Below the pieces are notes generated by a model that was not told the DNA's origin, made no database searches, and was given only the letters and a program-made list of their open reading frames with translations. Source: Pirellula staleyi DSM 6068 (GTDB taxonomy: Bacteria; Planctomycetota; Planctomycetia; Pirellulales; Pirellulaceae). Taken from it: 64,000 nucleotides of DNA. The stretch is from assembly GCF_000025185.1 (NCBI RefSeq), contig NC_013720.1, positions 3,844,001-3,908,000 of the forward strand, read 5' to 3'. The translations under genes and the position numbers were made by a program. Below are positions 36,890-44,205 of the stretch, one piece after another; position 1 is the first letter of the stretch, and every line of letters begins with the position of its first letter.

Positions 36890-36911
36890 TCGATTGGGGC
36901 TTAATCGATTG
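36882..36911. repeat. Tandem duplication of 15 bp across a stop codon
   Basis: GGGCTTAATCGATTG occurs twice in a row (36882-36896 and 36897-36911). The first copy contains the TAA stop of the gene at 36662. Confidence 0.85.
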
Positions 36912-36937
36912 GGATTCGGGCTGTCGGTTGAGCCGGA

Positions 36938-37540
36938 TTATTGTTTTTGCCACTGGCCGCGCTGATGCTTGCGAGCATCTTGCTCGGCGATTTCCAGACG
37001 CTTGGCCATGCTCGCAGAGTCACCCGGAAAAGCATCGACCACCGCAAGACCACGCCGCAGCAGTTCTTCTTGAACCAGCCGCTTGTCGACGTAGAGATAG
37101 GCGAGTGATCGTCCATAGCGATCTCGCCGCCGTCGATCGAGTTCCAGCCGAACCTCTCGCTCGGCTGTCAGTTGCCGCAGCAATTCCGCCGCCTCGCGGG
37201 CGAAGGGCTGATCGGCGGTGGCGGCTTTCAGCGGCGCGTCCGTGCGACCCAGTTCGGGCGTATCGATCCCGATCAGGCGTACGCGACGGCGCACCACTCC
37301 GGTCGGCTGTTGTTGCTCGATCTGTAGCGTATCGCCATCGATGACGTAGAGCACACGTGCCGCGCCAGCCACCAGTGGCTCGCCATCGATTTCTGACGGC
37401 GGCGTGAAGAGCGCGCGGCCATAGAGAATCGCCAGTGTCGCTACGATCGCCGCTCCCAGTGCGCCGGAGATCATGCGCGAGATCGTCCAGCGGCGGCGAA
37501 TCACACGTCGTTGCCGAGCGACGGGGGATGAAACATTCAC
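36938..37540 (-). CDS. Thermonuclease-like (SNase) domain protein with N-terminal membrane anchor
   Basis: 200 residues. A transmembrane helix (MISGALGAAIVATLAILYG, about 23-41) follows a basic cytoplasmic start, so the nuclease domain faces the periplasm. SNase features: VIDGDTLQI, VRLIGIDTPELG with the catalytic Arg, and DRYGRSLAYLYVD with the second catalytic Arg. Likely a Ca-dependent nonspecific nuclease. It is the second gene behind the 98-residue CxxC protein, 12 bases away, on the same strand. Confidence 0.85.
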   Translation of the reverse strand: MNVSSPVARQRRVIRRRWTISRMISGALGAAIVATLAILYGRALFTPPSEIDGEPLVAGAARVLYVIDGDTLQIEQQQPTGVVRRRVRLIGIDTPELGRTDAPLKAATADQPFAREAAELLRQLTAEREVRLELDRRRRDRYGRSLAYLYVDKRLVQEELLRRGLAVVDAFPGDSASMAKRLEIAEQDARKHQRGQWQKQ

Positions 37541-37552
37541 GCTGTCAGCAGG

Positions 37553-37849
37553 TTAGTTCGAGCTAAAACCGAGGGACGATTTGACATCGCGTCCCAGTGG
37601 GTTCTGCATGAATTTGCGAAAGCATTTCGAGCAGAGATCAAAACGTTTCTTCTGGTAGATCTCTTCCGAAACTCCGCCGAGCGCTTCTTCTTCCAGGATT
37701 TCATCGATCTCGAGCAGATGATCGCGGTCGGCATCGAGGAGGTGATCTTCGATCGGCTCCATCGCCGCTTCGATCTCCATTTTCACTTGATAGCGAAGGT
37801 CGTCTGCCGAGATCACACACTTACACCGATCGCACGAGTAGTGAATCAT
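37553..37849 (-). CDS. Zinc-ribbon-like protein, unknown function
   Basis: 98 residues. Two Cys pairs flank an acidic helical middle: C6/C9 (with C11) in CDRCKC near the start and C73/C76 in CSKC. This spacing can bind one zinc, as in split zinc ribbons. The middle (EAAMEPIEDHLLDADRDHLLE) is strongly acidic. Not recognised. Probably cotranscribed with the SNase gene. Confidence 0.65.
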   Translation of the reverse strand: MIHYSCDRCKCVISADDLRYQVKMEIEAAMEPIEDHLLDADRDHLLEIDEILEEEALGGVSEEIYQKKRFDLCSKCFRKFMQNPLGRDVKSSLGFSSN

Positions 37850-38335
37850 GTCGAGAGGCCCCTGAAGAAATATCGCCGCGCGAGTTGCTGAGAGAGAGAC
37901 GAAAGGGTCATGCGGCGGTTGTGGCTGAGCTGGACCTCAAACCTGAGGTCTGAAAAATCGTTCATCCAGCACCTTCAATCTACCCCCAGCGGTTTTGTTG
38001 CGGCAAGACGAATGTGCGCTGAAAAACGGGAGACTTGGTTGCACGAGGAAATCGCTTACGGTACTGATCGTCACAGGACGAAAGGTCGCAGTAGGCTCGG
38101 CGGCTGTGGCGAGCTCTGAACGTTTTTGTCGCGGCTAGAGCGCGAATTTCATCTCACGCGTGGTCCGGCATGCGATGGCACTGCTGTCGCTGCTGCCCTG
38201 TTATTTTTTGGCCGAGTTTTTCCAAGGTTGCTTGGCATTCGATTGCCAGAAGGCGTACACTAAAGTGTCTCGCCGCAACGAAAGGTTGTGTGTGAGCTTC
38301 GCCCTAGCTTTCCTGGTTCTCGAGAGATTCGAGCG
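37850..38335. other. Divergent intergenic region before the HNH gene
   Basis: 486 bases. No credible gene. The stretch near 38201-38270 has TTATTTTTTGG and is AT-rich; promoters for both directions must lie here. Confidence 0.45.
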
Positions 38336-38998
38336 ATGATGGTTGAGGTGGATGAACCCGATGCGCCGTATCATCCGGTGCTTTCGTCGAGCGTACTGGT
38401 GCTCAACCGGTCGTATCGTGCAGTGCATATTGTGAGCGTGCGTCGCGCGTTCATCATGTTGTTTCGTGAGTGTGCCGAGGTGATTCACACCGAAGATGGC
38501 AGCTACACGAATTACGATTTCACGACGTGGTGCGAGATCAGCGAGTTTCAAGCGCAAGAGAAACGACCGCACGACGATTGGGTGAAAGCGGTTCAGTTCG
38601 AAATCTTAGTCCCGCGCATCATTCGGCTGATCGATTACGACCGCATTCCCGAACGTGAAGTGCGCTACAACCGTCGGCAGATCTTTGCCCGCGATGGAAA
38701 CAAGTGTCAGTACTGCGGCAAGCGGTTGCCTGTGCAGCAACTGAGCCTCGATCATGTGATGCCGCGCAGTCGCGGCGGCGAGAGTAGCTGGGAAAATGTC
38801 GTTTGCTCGTGCCTGACGTGCAACACTCGCAAAGGTGGTCGCACGCCGCAAGAGGCTCACATGAACCTGATGACTACGCCGCGCGAGCCCGCCACCAATC
38901 CGCTGCTGAATCAAAAACTCTCGAATCCCAAATACGCCTGCTGGACTCCGTTTCTTCCCGGCAGCAGCATCGCCATCGAAGTGAGCGCCCGGTTTTAG
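38336..38998 (+). CDS. HNH endonuclease family protein
   Basis: 220 residues. The C-terminal HNH domain reads RDGNKCQYCG, LSLDHVMPRSRGG and NVVCSCLTCNTRKGGRTP: two CxxC zinc pairs and the H...N...H-like triplet (DHVMPRSRGG, WENVVCSC). The N-terminal half (VLVLNRSYRAVHIVSVRRAF) is a conserved extension seen in this standalone HNH family in planctomycetes, cyanobacteria and Deinococcus. Not an intron or toxin context. ATG 38336 is preferred; ATG 38339 is possible. Confidence 0.88.
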   Translation: MMVEVDEPDAPYHPVLSSSVLVLNRSYRAVHIVSVRRAFIMLFRECAEVIHTEDGSYTNYDFTTWCEISEFQAQEKRPHDDWVKAVQFEILVPRIIRLIDYDRIPEREVRYNRRQIFARDGNKCQYCGKRLPVQQLSLDHVMPRSRGGESSWENVVCSCLTCNTRKGGRTPQEAHMNLMTTPREPATNPLLNQKLSNPKYACWTPFLPGSSIAIEVSARF

Positions 38999-39037
38999 AA
39001 GGCTGGCTCCTAGGAAGCCCAGATTTAGTCATTCAGT

Positions 39038-39172
39038 GGGTGCCACTGGCTACGAGCGTGACTCGTTTAGATTCCCAACTTGGAATCTGCCCCACAGCAG
39101 AAATAGAAGCCTACGCTGAGTGCCACTTACTGTTTGAAAGTGGCTCTAAGAAGTCTTCAATGCGTGGCACCC
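39038..39172. repeat. MITE-like element with 9-bp inverted ends
   Basis: Ends GGGTGCCAC (39038-39046) and GTGGCACCC (39164-39172). Inside are AGATTCC/GGAATCT (about 39070-39090) and an AGTGCCACTT/AAGTGGC stem (about 39118-39146). No ORF. The end sequence recurs at 29676. Confidence 0.55.
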
Positions 39173-39224
39173 GGCATTGGCGATCAAAGTTGATCAAGCT
39201 GTCTTGGAGCTGGTCGCTGAGCGT

Positions 39225-39497
39225 CTATACCAGCGGCTTTTTCTTCTGAGTGATGCTTGGAGTTTGGGTGACCATCTCGGCGTTGAGCTGGATGAAGGCG
39301 AGTTGATCGGCGGGGACAGCATCGTCGATGAAGATGGCTTCGACGGGACACTCGCTGCTGCAGGCACAGCAGTCGATGCAGGCGTCGGGATCGATGTAGA
39401 GCATCTGATCTCCTTCGTGAAAACAGTCGCAGGGGCAAACCACCACGCAGTCGGTGTGCTTACAGCCAAAACAAGCTTTGCAAACGACGTGAGTCAT
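39225..39497 (-). CDS. fdxA: Seven-iron ferredoxin (FdxA/FdI type), copy 1
   Basis: 90 residues. The N-terminal half [22 protein letters not shown] and second block [19 protein letters not shown] follow Azotobacter ferredoxin I (3Fe-4S plus 4Fe-4S; CP ends both motifs). Ligand cysteines of both clusters are in place. The tail carries the FdI-like IQLNAEM and PSITQKK. It shares about two thirds of its residues with copy 2 at 40525 by eye. Electron carrier, partner unknown. An inverted repeat (39566-39592) lies 69 bases upstream. Confidence 0.92.
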   Translation of the reverse strand: MTHVVCKACFGCKHTDCVVVCPCDCFHEGDQMLYIDPDACIDCCACSSECPVEAIFIDDAVPADQLAFIQLNAEMVTQTPSITQKKKPLV

Positions 39498-39565
39498 CGC
39501 GCGAATCTCCGGTAGCCACCCAAGAATGATCGCTTGCGAGGAGGATCAGCCGGCACGCGCGACTA

Positions 39566-39592
39566 GCGCGCGAAAGTTGCGCTTTTGCGCGC
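39566..39592. promoter_or_regulatory. Inverted repeat upstream of ferredoxin copy 1
   Basis: GCGCGC-GAAAG (39566-39576), spacer TTGCG, CTTTT-GCGCGC (39582-39592): near-perfect 11-bp arms. Could be an operator or a stem in the leader. Confidence 0.45.
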
Positions 39593-39744
39593 GTTGGGAA
39601 GATAAAAGCAGCTGATTGCTTGGTGAATGAGTCCCCGCGAGCATGATCGGGGTGGCTTTCTCGAAGGGACATACTTGTTTCAACAAGTGTTCGCGAGAAA
39701 TGGCCGTTTGCAGAAGCGTTTTTCTTCGAAATGGGAGTCCAGAA

Positions 39745-40314
39745 CTAAGAAGCGGGGGCCTGCGCCGGTTTGTGAACTTCGTAACGAAGTTCGGCGAAAG
39801 CGTCGCCGTATTGCTGCACGCTCGTGAGCTTCAGCGGCGGGGTGATGATGTTGCGGGGTAGCAGCGGCATGCCCGATGCGAGGGTGACCGCAGTGATCTG
39901 AATGATCAGTTCATCGAGGAGGCCTGCATCGTGAAACTGCCCGGCGAGCTCGCCGCCACCGACGATCCAGCGGTTCTTGGTCCCGGCAACTTCGATCATG
40001 GCGTCGTGGACTGCTCGCACATCGCCCGATACGAAGCGAACATTCACTCCCGGGGGTGCTGCGAGTGGGCGTGACGTGAAGACAAACGTCGGCTGCTCGT
40101 AGTGCCACTTCTGCTGGGGCTTGTCGCTGGTGAAGCCGAGTTCGTGCAGCACCCACTCGTAGGTGTGCGAGCCCATCGCAAGGGCTCCGACGTCGCGAAT
40201 GAAATCGTCGTAACTCGTTCCCGCGACGGTGAATTGCATCAGCCAATCGAGCGAGTGATCAGTTGTGGCCAGGAAGCCATTGAGGGTCGAGGCGGTGTAA
40301 TACTGCGTCTTCAA
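39745..40314 (-). CDS. RibD C-terminal/DHFR-fold reductase family protein
   Basis: 189 residues. Family features: ASTLNGFLATTDHSLDWL at the start, MGSHTYEWVL, and WIVGGGELAGQFHDAGLLDEL, the NADPH-binding Gly motif of the RibD C-domain/YwjB family. Known members are NADPH-dependent reductases; the substrate is not given by the sequence. Length matches the family. It lies between the two ferredoxin genes on the same strand, spaced 247 and 210 bases from them. Confidence 0.88.
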   Translation of the reverse strand: MKTQYYTASTLNGFLATTDHSLDWLMQFTVAGTSYDDFIRDVGALAMGSHTYEWVLHELGFTSDKPQQKWHYEQPTFVFTSRPLAAPPGVNVRFVSGDVRAVHDAMIEVAGTKNRWIVGGGELAGQFHDAGLLDELIIQITAVTLASGMPLLPRNIITPPLKLTSVQQYGDAFAELRYEVHKPAQAPAS

Positions 40315-40339
40315 TGGGTGCGCAGCTCCTTAGAGGCAG

Positions 40340-40405
40340 GTCTGCTGATGAAGAAGAGCAGACTGCGCAGCTCGCAAAGAGTCTCGAACCCCTTGGTTCG
40401 AGACT
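40340..40405. other. Two adjacent hairpins behind ferredoxin copy 2
   Basis: GTCTGCT (40340-40346) / AGCAGAC (40357-40363) and perfect 11-bp AGTCTCGAACC (40380-40390) / GGTTCGAGACT (40395-40405), loop CCTT. On the minus strand CTCTTTG follows the second, so it may end the ferredoxin transcript. Confidence 0.5.
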
Positions 40406-40524
40406 TGGATTCCATCGTCAACCATTTGGTGATCAAGCGAGAGCAGCTTGTGACCGCACTACTGTGGTGGAAGTGTTGCGGGAAACAAACAACCAAGCTC
40501 GACAACCCAAGTGCCTCGCGACAC

Positions 40525-40803
40525 TTAGTTACCAGCGAGAGGTTCTTTTTTCTCGGTGATCGATGGTGACTGCGGAGCCATTTCGGCATTCAGCTCGATG
40601 AATGGCTTTTGATCTTCAGGAACGTTGTCCTGATGGAAGATTGCTTCAACCGGACATTCCGGCACGCAAGCTTCGCAGTCGATGCATTCATCGGGGTGGA
40701 TATAGAGGATTTGCTCCCCTTCGTAGAAGCATTCTACGGGGCAAACCACCACGCAATCGGTGTACTTGCAGCCAAAGCAAGGCTGGCAAACAACGTGTGC
40801 CAT
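40525..40803 (-). CDS. fdxA: Seven-iron ferredoxin (FdxA/FdI type), copy 2
   Basis: 92 residues. [27 protein letters not shown] and [18 protein letters not shown] carry the ligand cysteines of a 3Fe-4S and a 4Fe-4S cluster; HPDECIDC and [14 protein letters not shown] are closer to Azotobacter FdI than copy 1 is, so this is probably the ancestral copy. ATG 40803 is the only sensible start. Upstream lies a 567-base intergenic region shared with the divergent sigma factor gene. Confidence 0.93.
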   Translation of the reverse strand: MAHVVCQPCFGCKYTDCVVVCPVECFYEGEQILYIHPDECIDCEACVPECPVEAIFHQDNVPEDQKPFIELNAEMAPQSPSITEKKEPLAGN

Positions 40804-41370
40804 GGAACCGACTCTCCTCGTGCGAAGCGAATAAATCAGCAGATGATGTCAAACGACAGCTGGGGAAATTAGTCGGCAAGTGGTGAGGAACTCTACGGAC
40901 GGCGTTGCTGGCAAGTGTCACGCTAGCTAGTCGAGCCATCAAGTTACCAACTACTTACTTGCAACCAACATCGACGGGTCGGGCCAGTTTTCGCCAATTC
41001 CAGGTGCTCAAAATTCTCCGCTCTGAGCATTTAGGGTCGGTGAAATCGCTCGTCCGAAGTGGGATCAAGTCGTTAGACTAAAAGCACTTCGGCCCATTTC
41101 CCAGTGGTTTCCGGGCATCTTAGGGAAGTGACAAGGGGGTGTCAATCGGCCGTAAGTTGATTGCTGGGGTCTAACGCGGCAAGAACGAATTGGCTGGAGC
41201 GTTTCTCTTGTCTCTCCCTGCCAAACGACGTAAAATGACGGGCAGATTCAATTTAGAATCGACTGTCGAACTTCGGCCAACCAGTAGCGGCGGCTGCTAG
41301 TCGCTCGAATCTGTGAAGCTAGGTAAGTTCGGCAGTTTCCGCCAAGCTTCTTTCGCTTGGAGATCCTCTC
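40804..41370. other. Divergent intergenic region, ferredoxin / sigma factor
   Basis: 567 bases. It carries promoters for both genes. No credible gene and no clear sigma boxes. Confidence 0.5.
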
Positions 41371-41949
41371 GTGGCCCTTTCCGAAATCGACCGATCGCTT
41401 TTGCAGCGATGCCTCACCCGGCAACCGCGGGCGTGGGAAGACTTTGTCGACCGATTCCTGGGGCTGGTGATGCACGTTGTTAACCACACAACGATCACGC
41501 GCAATCTGGCATTTTCTGCTGCCGACGCTGAAGACCTTGTCGCCGATGTGTTTTATGGCATCCTGGCCGACGATTTTGCTGTCCTTCGCCGATTTCGTGG
41601 GGAAAGCAGCCTGGCGACCTATCTGACTGTGGTATCGCGGCGGATCGTCGTTCGCGAACTGCTGAAACGACGTCTACCAATCAGTTTGACCGACACCAGC
41701 GAGATGGATAATCTCGCTGCGGGGGGCGGATCGCTTGAACAGCGTGTGCAGGATCGCGAAGAAGTCGAAAAGTTGATCGACCAACTGGGTGGAGAAGAGG
41801 CCCACATCGTGCGGCTCTATCACCTCGAAGGAAAAACGTACGGCGAGATCAGCAAAGTGACCGGCGTTCCCGAAAACAGCATCGGACCTACGCTCAGCCG
41901 AGCCCGCGCCAAAATGCGTCGCCAAAATGTCGACTCGGCTGCTGGTTAA
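41371..41949 (+). CDS. RNA polymerase sigma factor, ECF-like (sigma-70 family)
   Basis: 192 residues. Region 2 spans about 20-85 (SAADAEDLVADVFYGIL is region 2.2, FRGESSLATYLTVVSRRIV is regions 2.3-2.4) and region 4 spans about 125-185 (IVRLYHLEGKTYGEISKVTGVPENSIGPTLSRARAKM, its HTH). No region 3 or 1.1. GTG start 41371, with GGAG eight bases upstream. No anti-sigma gene overlaps; the next gene (42025) is convergent and encodes a lipoprotein, so the usual membrane anti-sigma partner is missing here. Confidence 0.9.
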   Translation: MALSEIDRSLLQRCLTRQPRAWEDFVDRFLGLVMHVVNHTTITRNLAFSAADAEDLVADVFYGILADDFAVLRRFRGESSLATYLTVVSRRIVVRELLKRRLPISLTDTSEMDNLAAGGGSLEQRVQDREEVEKLIDQLGGEEAHIVRLYHLEGKTYGEISKVTGVPENSIGPTLSRARAKMRRQNVDSAAG

Positions 41950-42024
41950 CTAACTGCTGGCAAAAATAACGCATCCAATCAGCCGCGAGTTTCAGTCGGC
42001 TCTTCTTGTGCGATGCGGTTTTCT

Positions 42025-43059
42025 TTAGCGATACTGTGGCATGCCTCGGTAGCGAGTTGCACCGTTGAGCGGAGTGGCTGCAGGAATGGCGGGCTGTGGC
42101 GACATCGGCCCGCTCGCGCCTGGGGCTCCCATTGTTCCTCCGAGAGCTGCGGCAGTTGCCGGGTCGGCTAGATCCACCAGTGGCGCATTCCCTAGCGATT
42201 GGCTCGGCAGCTCGAACAGCGTTTGCCCATCGGCAAACGGCATATTCACCGCATAAGACGTCACATCCATCCTTAGCTGAAGGCTCGCCGAAGGAACGTT
42301 CAGTTCTACGAGACGGGGGAGTGCAACTCCATCGACCGACGAATACTGATGGTCGCTCGCTTTGCTCGAAACCATCACGTTTCCGCGTGGATCGTACAAA
42401 TGTTGCTCCACAATCCAGCCATGCTTGGCGTGGACATGGATCAGCCGCGTCATCGGCCCTGCTGCCGATTGAACAGTCCAGCGAAGTTCCATCCGGTCGG
42501 TACCTGCTGGCGAAGGCCCGGTGATCTCTTGCACCGGTGGCAACTGTACAAGTCCCAAAGCATCGGTGACCCAGGCGGGGTCGACCGCGAGTGCACTTCG
42601 GAGCGGGCTGGTGGCAAAGCGATCGTGCCGGGCATAGTAGATACCAGGCTGCGGATTGCGGGCTGCCCAGAACCAAAACAGTTCGTCGTTCATACCGAGG
42701 TCGATTTCGGGACCGGTGAAGGCGGTTCCTGCTCGCATTCGCAGTTTGCGGGGGCGCTCGACCGCCAACTCCGCTGAAATCGCTGGAAATCCAGGGACCG
42801 AAACTGTCGCCCCCTGTGTTTGCAGTGTTTGCACGCGGCTGGTCTGTGCATTCAGAGCGCTGGTTACTTCTTCGAGCGTTGGCGTATGGGAAAAAATCAC
42901 CGGAGCGGCATCGCCTGCGGGTCGGCGAATCCAAGGATTCCAGCGGCAGCCACTCGAGCCGAGAGCCAGCAGAACCAGCAGACTCACCACCAACAGGCGC
43001 GGTGCAGCGCGAAACTTGGGGGGAGCGTTGTCAGCGGTGGGGCTCATCATTGCGGGCAT
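42025..43059 (-). CDS. Lipoprotein with LolA/LolB-like domain (probable)
   Basis: 344 residues. Signal peptide LLVVSLLVLLALGSSGC with Cys as lipidation site. The mature N-terminal part (VTSALNAQTSRVQTLQTQGATV, then FPAISAELAVERPRKLRMRA) resembles LolA/LolB-type lipoprotein-binding folds; the rest is a beta-rich domain and an Ala/Pro/Gly-rich tail. A cargo of lipid or lipoprotein is plausible. Transcribed after the 43102 gene, 42 bases away. Confidence 0.7.
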   Translation of the reverse strand: MPAMMSPTADNAPPKFRAAPRLLVVSLLVLLALGSSGCRWNPWIRRPAGDAAPVIFSHTPTLEEVTSALNAQTSRVQTLQTQGATVSVPGFPAISAELAVERPRKLRMRAGTAFTGPEIDLGMNDELFWFWAARNPQPGIYYARHDRFATSPLRSALAVDPAWVTDALGLVQLPPVQEITGPSPAGTDRMELRWTVQSAAGPMTRLIHVHAKHGWIVEQHLYDPRGNVMVSSKASDHQYSSVDGVALPRLVELNVPSASLQLRMDVTSYAVNMPFADGQTLFELPSQSLGNAPLVDLADPATAAALGGTMGAPGASGPMSPQPAIPAATPLNGATRYRGMPQYR

Positions 43060-43101
43060 CCTTGCTCGCCGTCGTTTCGTAATGGTTCGCTGGTTTTGTT
43101 G

Positions 43102-43635
43102 CTACGCCGTGCTGGGGGCTGTCCCCGCACTCGCCGGTGCCGAAGCGACGCTGCCGGGCGTTTGCAGCAGTTCTGCCAGCTGTTTTTGAATCTCTTGGGC
43201 ACGCTCGTCACTCGGCAGCACGCCGCGCACTTGATGCGAGGTGTCGGTCCGCGCGATGTGAATCGTCAGCATCTCGCTTCCATCCGGGCCTGTCTCGGTC
43301 GATTCGACACGAGCGATGCGTCGGCGGACCATCAGCAGCGCAAGAATGTAGCGCACATCCTCGCGCGAGGGATCATTCTCGAGCTGCGTGAAGTAGTTCG
43401 TCATCACCTCGCTCGGTGCCCATTTCTGCTTGGCCTGAGCTGGTTCTTCGATTTTTGTCTTCCACCAGCCCACCGTCCCCTCGGGAGGTGTTTGCCACGC
43501 TTCGGTCGAAAAATCTTTCCGCACCGTACCACTCGGTTCATCCACGAGCGCGCTGATGCACCATTCGCCAGGACGAAGTTCTCGCCCCGTTGCGGCACAC
43601 TTACGCGTGTTGCGTTGGATTTCGAAGTCGGCCAT
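43102..43635 (-). CDS. Conserved planctomycete protein, unknown function
   Basis: 177 residues. The N-terminus (EIQRNTRKCAATGRELRPGEWC) has a Cys-x14-Cys layout that could bind zinc, then a mixed domain and an Ala/Pro/Ser-rich tail. ATG 43635 is preferred over ATG 43671, which starts in unconserved sequence. It is the first gene of a unit with the 42025 lipoprotein. Confidence 0.65.
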   Translation of the reverse strand: MADFEIQRNTRKCAATGRELRPGEWCISALVDEPSGTVRKDFSTEAWQTPPEGTVGWWKTKIEEPAQAKQKWAPSEVMTNYFTQLENDPSREDVRYILALLMVRRRIARVESTETGPDGSEMLTIHIARTDTSHQVRGVLPSDERAQEIQKQLAELLQTPGSVASAPASAGTAPSTA

Positions 43636-43757
43636 GAAAACCGGTACAGCTAGGTGATCGAGCGGTGGCAAGAGACGGTCGCGCGGGGGATCGTACGCAA
43701 ACGGGCGATTTTGCTCAAGACACAGTTTCGCACAATCGTCGCTAGCACTTCAGGCCG

Positions 43758-43997
43758 CTAGCTCACTTGAATCGTGTTCTCGCGCGGACCTTCTCCTTCC
43801 ACCACCTGCAGCCGCATCCGTTTGGCGCAGCGCGGACAGTGGGCCAGCACCTCGCGCGAGCCGGGAGTCACATACACCCGCTGATAGACATGACAGCAGG
43901 CAAAGTGCACTCCCACAAATGGGCGTTTGGCAGCCGCAGCCGAGCTGCCGCTCGGGCCGGGATCACTCGACAGGTCGATCGAATCGCTCATCGCCAT
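43758..43997 (-). CDS. Small zinc-ribbon-like protein
   Basis: 79 residues. An N-terminal Ser/Pro/Ala-rich stretch is followed by FACCHVYQRVYV ... LAHCPRCAKRMRLQV: Cys-Cys and CxxC pairs 20 residues apart, a one-zinc ribbon. Not recognised. ATG 43997 or 43991. It faces the U32 gene divergently. Confidence 0.6.
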   Translation of the reverse strand: MAMSDSIDLSSDPGPSGSSAAAAKRPFVGVHFACCHVYQRVYVTPGSREVLAHCPRCAKRMRLQVVEGEGPRENTIQVS

Positions 43998-44205
43998 AGA
44001 TCTCGAAAAAGGAAGTTCACCGCACTTCTCGGCTCGCAGAAGTTCGCATGTAACGATACTCGCAACGGGAATGCGGGAAAATCGCGGTTTTTGATCGTCC
44101 GATCGCAGCTCCGAGCCTCGCGAAGCGTCGGCCGGTTCGGGTAAACTGAGAGCAGCCTGTTTTGGCCCCCGCATCGACTTGTTGATCGACTGTTTCGAGA
44201 CTCCT

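Noticed and set aside
37910-38119. 69-codon plus-strand frame before the HNH gene
   Set aside because: Arg/Ser-rich and without ribosome binding site; probably noise in the intergenic region.
41894-42934. 346-codon minus-strand frame overlapping the lipoprotein gene
   Set aside because: Arg/Ser-rich shadow in another frame; the 42025-43059 frame has a lipobox and a signal peptide.
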